Assembly: GCA_000438155.1 (NCBI GenBank)
Contig: FR902911.1
Coordinates: 22,376 to 39,013, forward strand
Length of the DNA: 16,638 bases
Source: Firmicutes bacterium CAG:95
GTDB lineage: Bacteria; Bacillota; Clostridia; Lachnospirales; Lachnospiraceae
Direction of reading: 5' to 3'
The notes under the pieces: model-generated
Database searches by the model: none
What the model saw: the letters and a program-made list of their open reading frames with translations, nothing else
Told to the model about the DNA's origin: nothing
Shown here: positions 14,615 to 16,638 of the stretch, one piece after another
Layout: each line of letters opens with the position of its first letter
Position numbering within the stretch: the first letter of the stretch is position 1
Made by a program: the position numbers and the translations under genes

Positions 14615-16367
14615 TATGCAAAATTAACTTATAATACTTGGCATAGCCATCAATAAAGTGCTGGTTGTCATCAATTCGCGCCCTGAAATCATCGTGACGT
14701 ACAAAGAATGAACCAAGAATTTTATCCGGCCTTTCCATATACATCGCATATTCCGGATAAAAATATCCATCCAGCATATGAAATGCCCTGTACTTGATAA
14801 TCTCAACAAATTCATCCTCATCAATCTGATTCATATAATCCACTGAAATGTTCTGTTCTTTTATTCTCAGGTAGATGTCATAGGTTTCCATCAATAATTC
14901 AAGATAAGTATGATATGAGGTTTGTTGTTTTCTAATCCTCTCACGATTCTCCCATGCATTTCTGAGTGCAAATGTATAATACTTTTCTTCATGTACAAAC
15001 CTGGTAAACTCATTCATTGCATAAGCCAGCCAATGATCTCTGTGTACCACGTAATTCTTATTTATAAAATAATCAATACTCCGTCTTGCAGCATCAAGAT
15101 AAGCATTATTACCGGTAATATCATAGGCCTTTATCAGGGCATATGCTGACTCTCCATCGTAGTATACGGTACGGAAGGCCTCTTTTACCTCAAAATTGGC
15201 TGCGTCTAAAACATGAGTCATTTTTCCGGTTTCTTTATCCTGCAAATATAAAATTCCATTTGCCAGAAGCGTAATCATATCCGTAAAGTCACGATCCCCA
15301 AATACTTCCATATGCTTCGTCAGCGCAATAATAGCAATTCCATTTCCCCCAAGCTTAATTTCCCTGCTTCCTGCTTCAACAACAAATGCCGTCTCATTAT
15401 CCTTATAACTGATTTGTGTGAGAAGATAATCGATTGCTTTATTTATCGTTTCCAGTAAAGAATTATCGCCTGTAACCTCATATGCACACATCATAGACCA
15501 TACCGTTCCGGTATGTCTCAATATGTTATAGGAAGTCATTACCGCATTAAATCGTGAAAAATAACCATATATAAATTTATCTGACGGTAACATCTGCCTT
15601 GTTAAATACTGAGAAGAGGTTGTGAGAATTTCCCTTACAAACTCAGGAGTAAGCTCTCCGATCGTTCTTCTTCCACAATGCATTCCCGCATTATAAAGCA
15701 TATATATTTCCTTATCCGTGTCCATAAAAAAGCTTTTGCAATTAAAGAAATAAACAAATGGCAGGATGACAGGAGAACACGGTCTTCCATTCCAGCCTAA
15801 GTATTTTTCCACCTGTTCTGTGTTAATACAGGGAACATTCTCATGACCGGGCTTCGATGCCTTCATAGGTATGACGGAATAATCATAAAGTCCATAGGAG
15901 TTAGCCTCTGCTTCCAAAAAAGCTATATCCATCCATGGATCCAGCGAAAATCCCATTCTGAAAAAATCCTTATATTTTACTGACAGGAAAATTTTCTTTA
16001 AATTCGCAAATGGAACTTTTTGAACAAAATCCACAACATCAATTTTGATCCACACCGGCGTAAGGCTGTATTTATCAATAACAGTCCTTACCTTTTCCCT
16101 TACTTTCATAAAGGAAGCTTCAAAATCTGCAGCCGATGCATGACATACCCTGGCTCTTTTCTTCCCATCGGAGACGGAAACAAACACCGTATACTTAACC
16201 TCATCCTGAATATCCTTACACTTAATATCAATCGGATTGCTTTTTAAGTATTCCTCAACATAGCCTTTCATTGCATCCAGCTTCTTTTCAAATAAAGCCT
16301 TGGAAACCAGCCGGTTTTTCTCCTGATTATACTTATTGCTATGTTTTGTTCTGGGTATTGTTTTCAT
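14604..16367 (-). CDS. Uncharacterised alpha/alpha-toroid protein paired with the CapA-type gene
   Basis: I cannot name this family. The product of 587 residues has a basic N-terminus, an alpha/beta domain (about 55-190, with KYTVFVSVSDGKKRARV and a later FFRMGFSLDP), and a C-terminal helical-hairpin toroid (about 250-580) like those of six-hairpin glycosidases, epimerases and lyases. Repeated units include RHTGTVWSM, GGNGIAIIAL, YYDGESAYALIKAYDITGN with LDAARRSIDYF, DHWLAYAMNEF and RIDDNQHFIDGYAKY; such conserved aromatic and acidic residues usually line a sugar-binding pocket. No signal peptide is seen. The ATG at 16367 follows GGGGGA by 6 bases; an in-frame TTG at 16388 is less likely. It overlaps the next gene by 11 bases. 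I infer a joint role in making or editing a surface polymer. Confidence 0.8.
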   Translation of the reverse strand: MKTIPRTKHSNKYNQEKNRLVSKALFEKKLDAMKGYVEEYLKSNPIDIKCKDIQDEVKYTVFVSVSDGKKRARVCHASAADFEASFMKVREKVRTVIDKYSLTPVWIKIDVVDFVQKVPFANLKKIFLSVKYKDFFRMGFSLDPWMDIAFLEAEANSYGLYDYSVIPMKASKPGHENVPCINTEQVEKYLGWNGRPCSPVILPFVYFFNCKSFFMDTDKEIYMLYNAGMHCGRRTIGELTPEFVREILTTSSQYLTRQMLPSDKFIYGYFSRFNAVMTSYNILRHTGTVWSMMCAYEVTGDNSLLETINKAIDYLLTQISYKDNETAFVVEAGSREIKLGGNGIAIIALTKHMEVFGDRDFTDMITLLANGILYLQDKETGKMTHVLDAANFEVKEAFRTVYYDGESAYALIKAYDITGNNAYLDAARRSIDYFINKNYVVHRDHWLAYAMNEFTRFVHEEKYYTFALRNAWENRERIRKQQTSYHTYLELLMETYDIYLRIKEQNISVDYMNQIDEDEFVEIIKYRAFHMLDGYFYPEYAMYMERPDKILGSFFVRHDDFRARIDDNQHFIDGYAKYYKLILHNGE

Positions 16368-16394
16368 ATGGTATCCCCCATTAATCAATATATT

Positions 16395-16423
16395 TTTATA
16401 AGGAAACCGGCAAAGGTAAACAA
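16395..16423 (-). promoter_or_regulatory. Possible promoter of the toroid/CapA operon
   Basis: On the minus strand TTGTTT (16418-16423) and TATAAA (16395-16400) are separated by 17 bases. The -35 box lies in the loop of the terminator of the preceding gene. The start would be near 16388, about 20 bases before the ATG. This is a consensus match only. Confidence 0.45.
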
Positions 16424-16433
16424 CCTTTGCCGG
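16407..16433 (-). terminator. Terminator of the sortase-anchored surface protein gene
   Basis: CCGGCAAAGGT (16407-16417) pairs perfectly over 11 bp with ACCTTTGCCGG (16423-16433) around a 5-base loop, 20 bases past the stop codon. The minus-strand tail is TTTCCTTATAAAA, only moderately U-rich. The same hairpin contains the predicted -35 box of the next operon. Confidence 0.75.
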
Positions 16434-16453
16434 CAGGTTTTAATGAAATAATT

Positions 16454-16638
16454 CTATTCCTCAGTTTCTTCCTTTTTACGGGATTTCTTTAAAGCCTTAC
16501 CTGATGCGCCAGCCGCACCCAGTGATGAAACCAAACCAAAAAGCCAACCTGCTAATGCCATACCATCACCGGTCTCAGGTCTACGCCTCTTACCAAGAAC
16601 CGCCTTTTCAACACCTCTTCTTGCTCCCAGAACTGCTG
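16454..16638 (-). CDS. C-terminus of a sortase-anchored surface protein (partial, 5' end outside window)
   Basis: The last 60 residues of a longer gene are present. They show AVLGARRG and AVLGKRRR, a repeated basic motif, directly followed by RPETGD, a hydrophobic stretch (MALAGWLFGLVSSLGAAGA) and a basic tail (KALKKSRKK). This order is that of a cell-wall sorting signal cut by sortase, but with PxTGD in place of LPxTG, a form common in clostridia of the gut. The rest of the protein, and so its role (adhesin, enzyme, pilin), lies beyond the right edge. The TAG stop is at 16454-16456 and a terminator follows. Confidence 0.85.
   Translation of the reverse strand, partial: AVLGARRGVEKAVLGKRRRPETGDGMALAGWLFGLVSSLGAAGASGKALKKSRKKEETEE

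Noticed and set aside
16368..16388. TTG start of the toroid gene at 16388
   Set aside because: The ATG at 16367 has GGGGGA at ideal spacing, and the TTG falls at the predicted transcription start.
1..16638. CRISPR array, tRNA or rRNA genes, insertion sequence with transposase
   Set aside because: I found no regularly spaced repeats, no tRNA or rRNA-like sequence, and no transposase frame anywhere in the window.

Overview
The window looks like a piece of a low-to-moderate G+C Gram-positive chromosome, most likely a gut clostridium of the Lachnospiraceae. The evidence is a CIRCE-controlled groESL operon, strong AGGAGG-type ribosome binding sites, an AgrC-like/LytTR two-component pair, a short clostridial CstA, and a surface-protein C-terminus with AVLGxRR repeats and a PxTGD sorting signal. 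The assignment rests on gene style only; no rRNA or tRNA is present.

Layout, left to right. (1) 1-2255: groES and groEL on the minus strand, with a SigA-type promoter, a perfect CIRCE operator and a strong terminator. (2) 2378-3180: a small soluble GGDEF-family protein whose signature is degenerate, with its own promoter and terminator. (3) 3253-5696: a 63-nt inverted repeat, a pair of direct repeats with 21-bp period, an extended -10 promoter and a highly folded leader of about 140 nt, followed on the plus strand by a LytTR response regulator and an overlapping AgrC-like histidine kinase. A terminator active on both strands closes this operon and the convergent chemoreceptor gene. (4) 5797-7140: a methyl-accepting chemoreceptor with two membrane helices and almost no external domain. 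(5) 7199-9628: an uncharacterised protein followed one base later by a CstA-family carbon-starvation/peptide-or-pyruvate transporter. (6) 9646-9819: a 174-nt element bounded by perfect 12-bp inverted repeats and holding internal hairpins, with no gene. (7) 9824-10944: a CaCA-family cation/Ca2+ exchanger with a perfect 22-bp terminator stem and a good promoter. (8) 10934-16454: a probable two-gene operon on the minus strand encoding an alpha/alpha-toroid protein and a 1174-residue multidomain CapA-type protein that carries two SGNH/DUF6270-like domains, one apparently inactive. It is followed by a doubtful small lipoprotein-like frame and preceded by the 3' end of a sortase-anchored surface protein.

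Most of the genes are ordinary housekeeping or signalling genes. The parts I would look at first are the folded leader before the LytTR operon, the 174-nt inverted-repeat element, and the toroid/CapA-SGNH operon, whose product I cannot name and which I suspect acts on a surface polymer.
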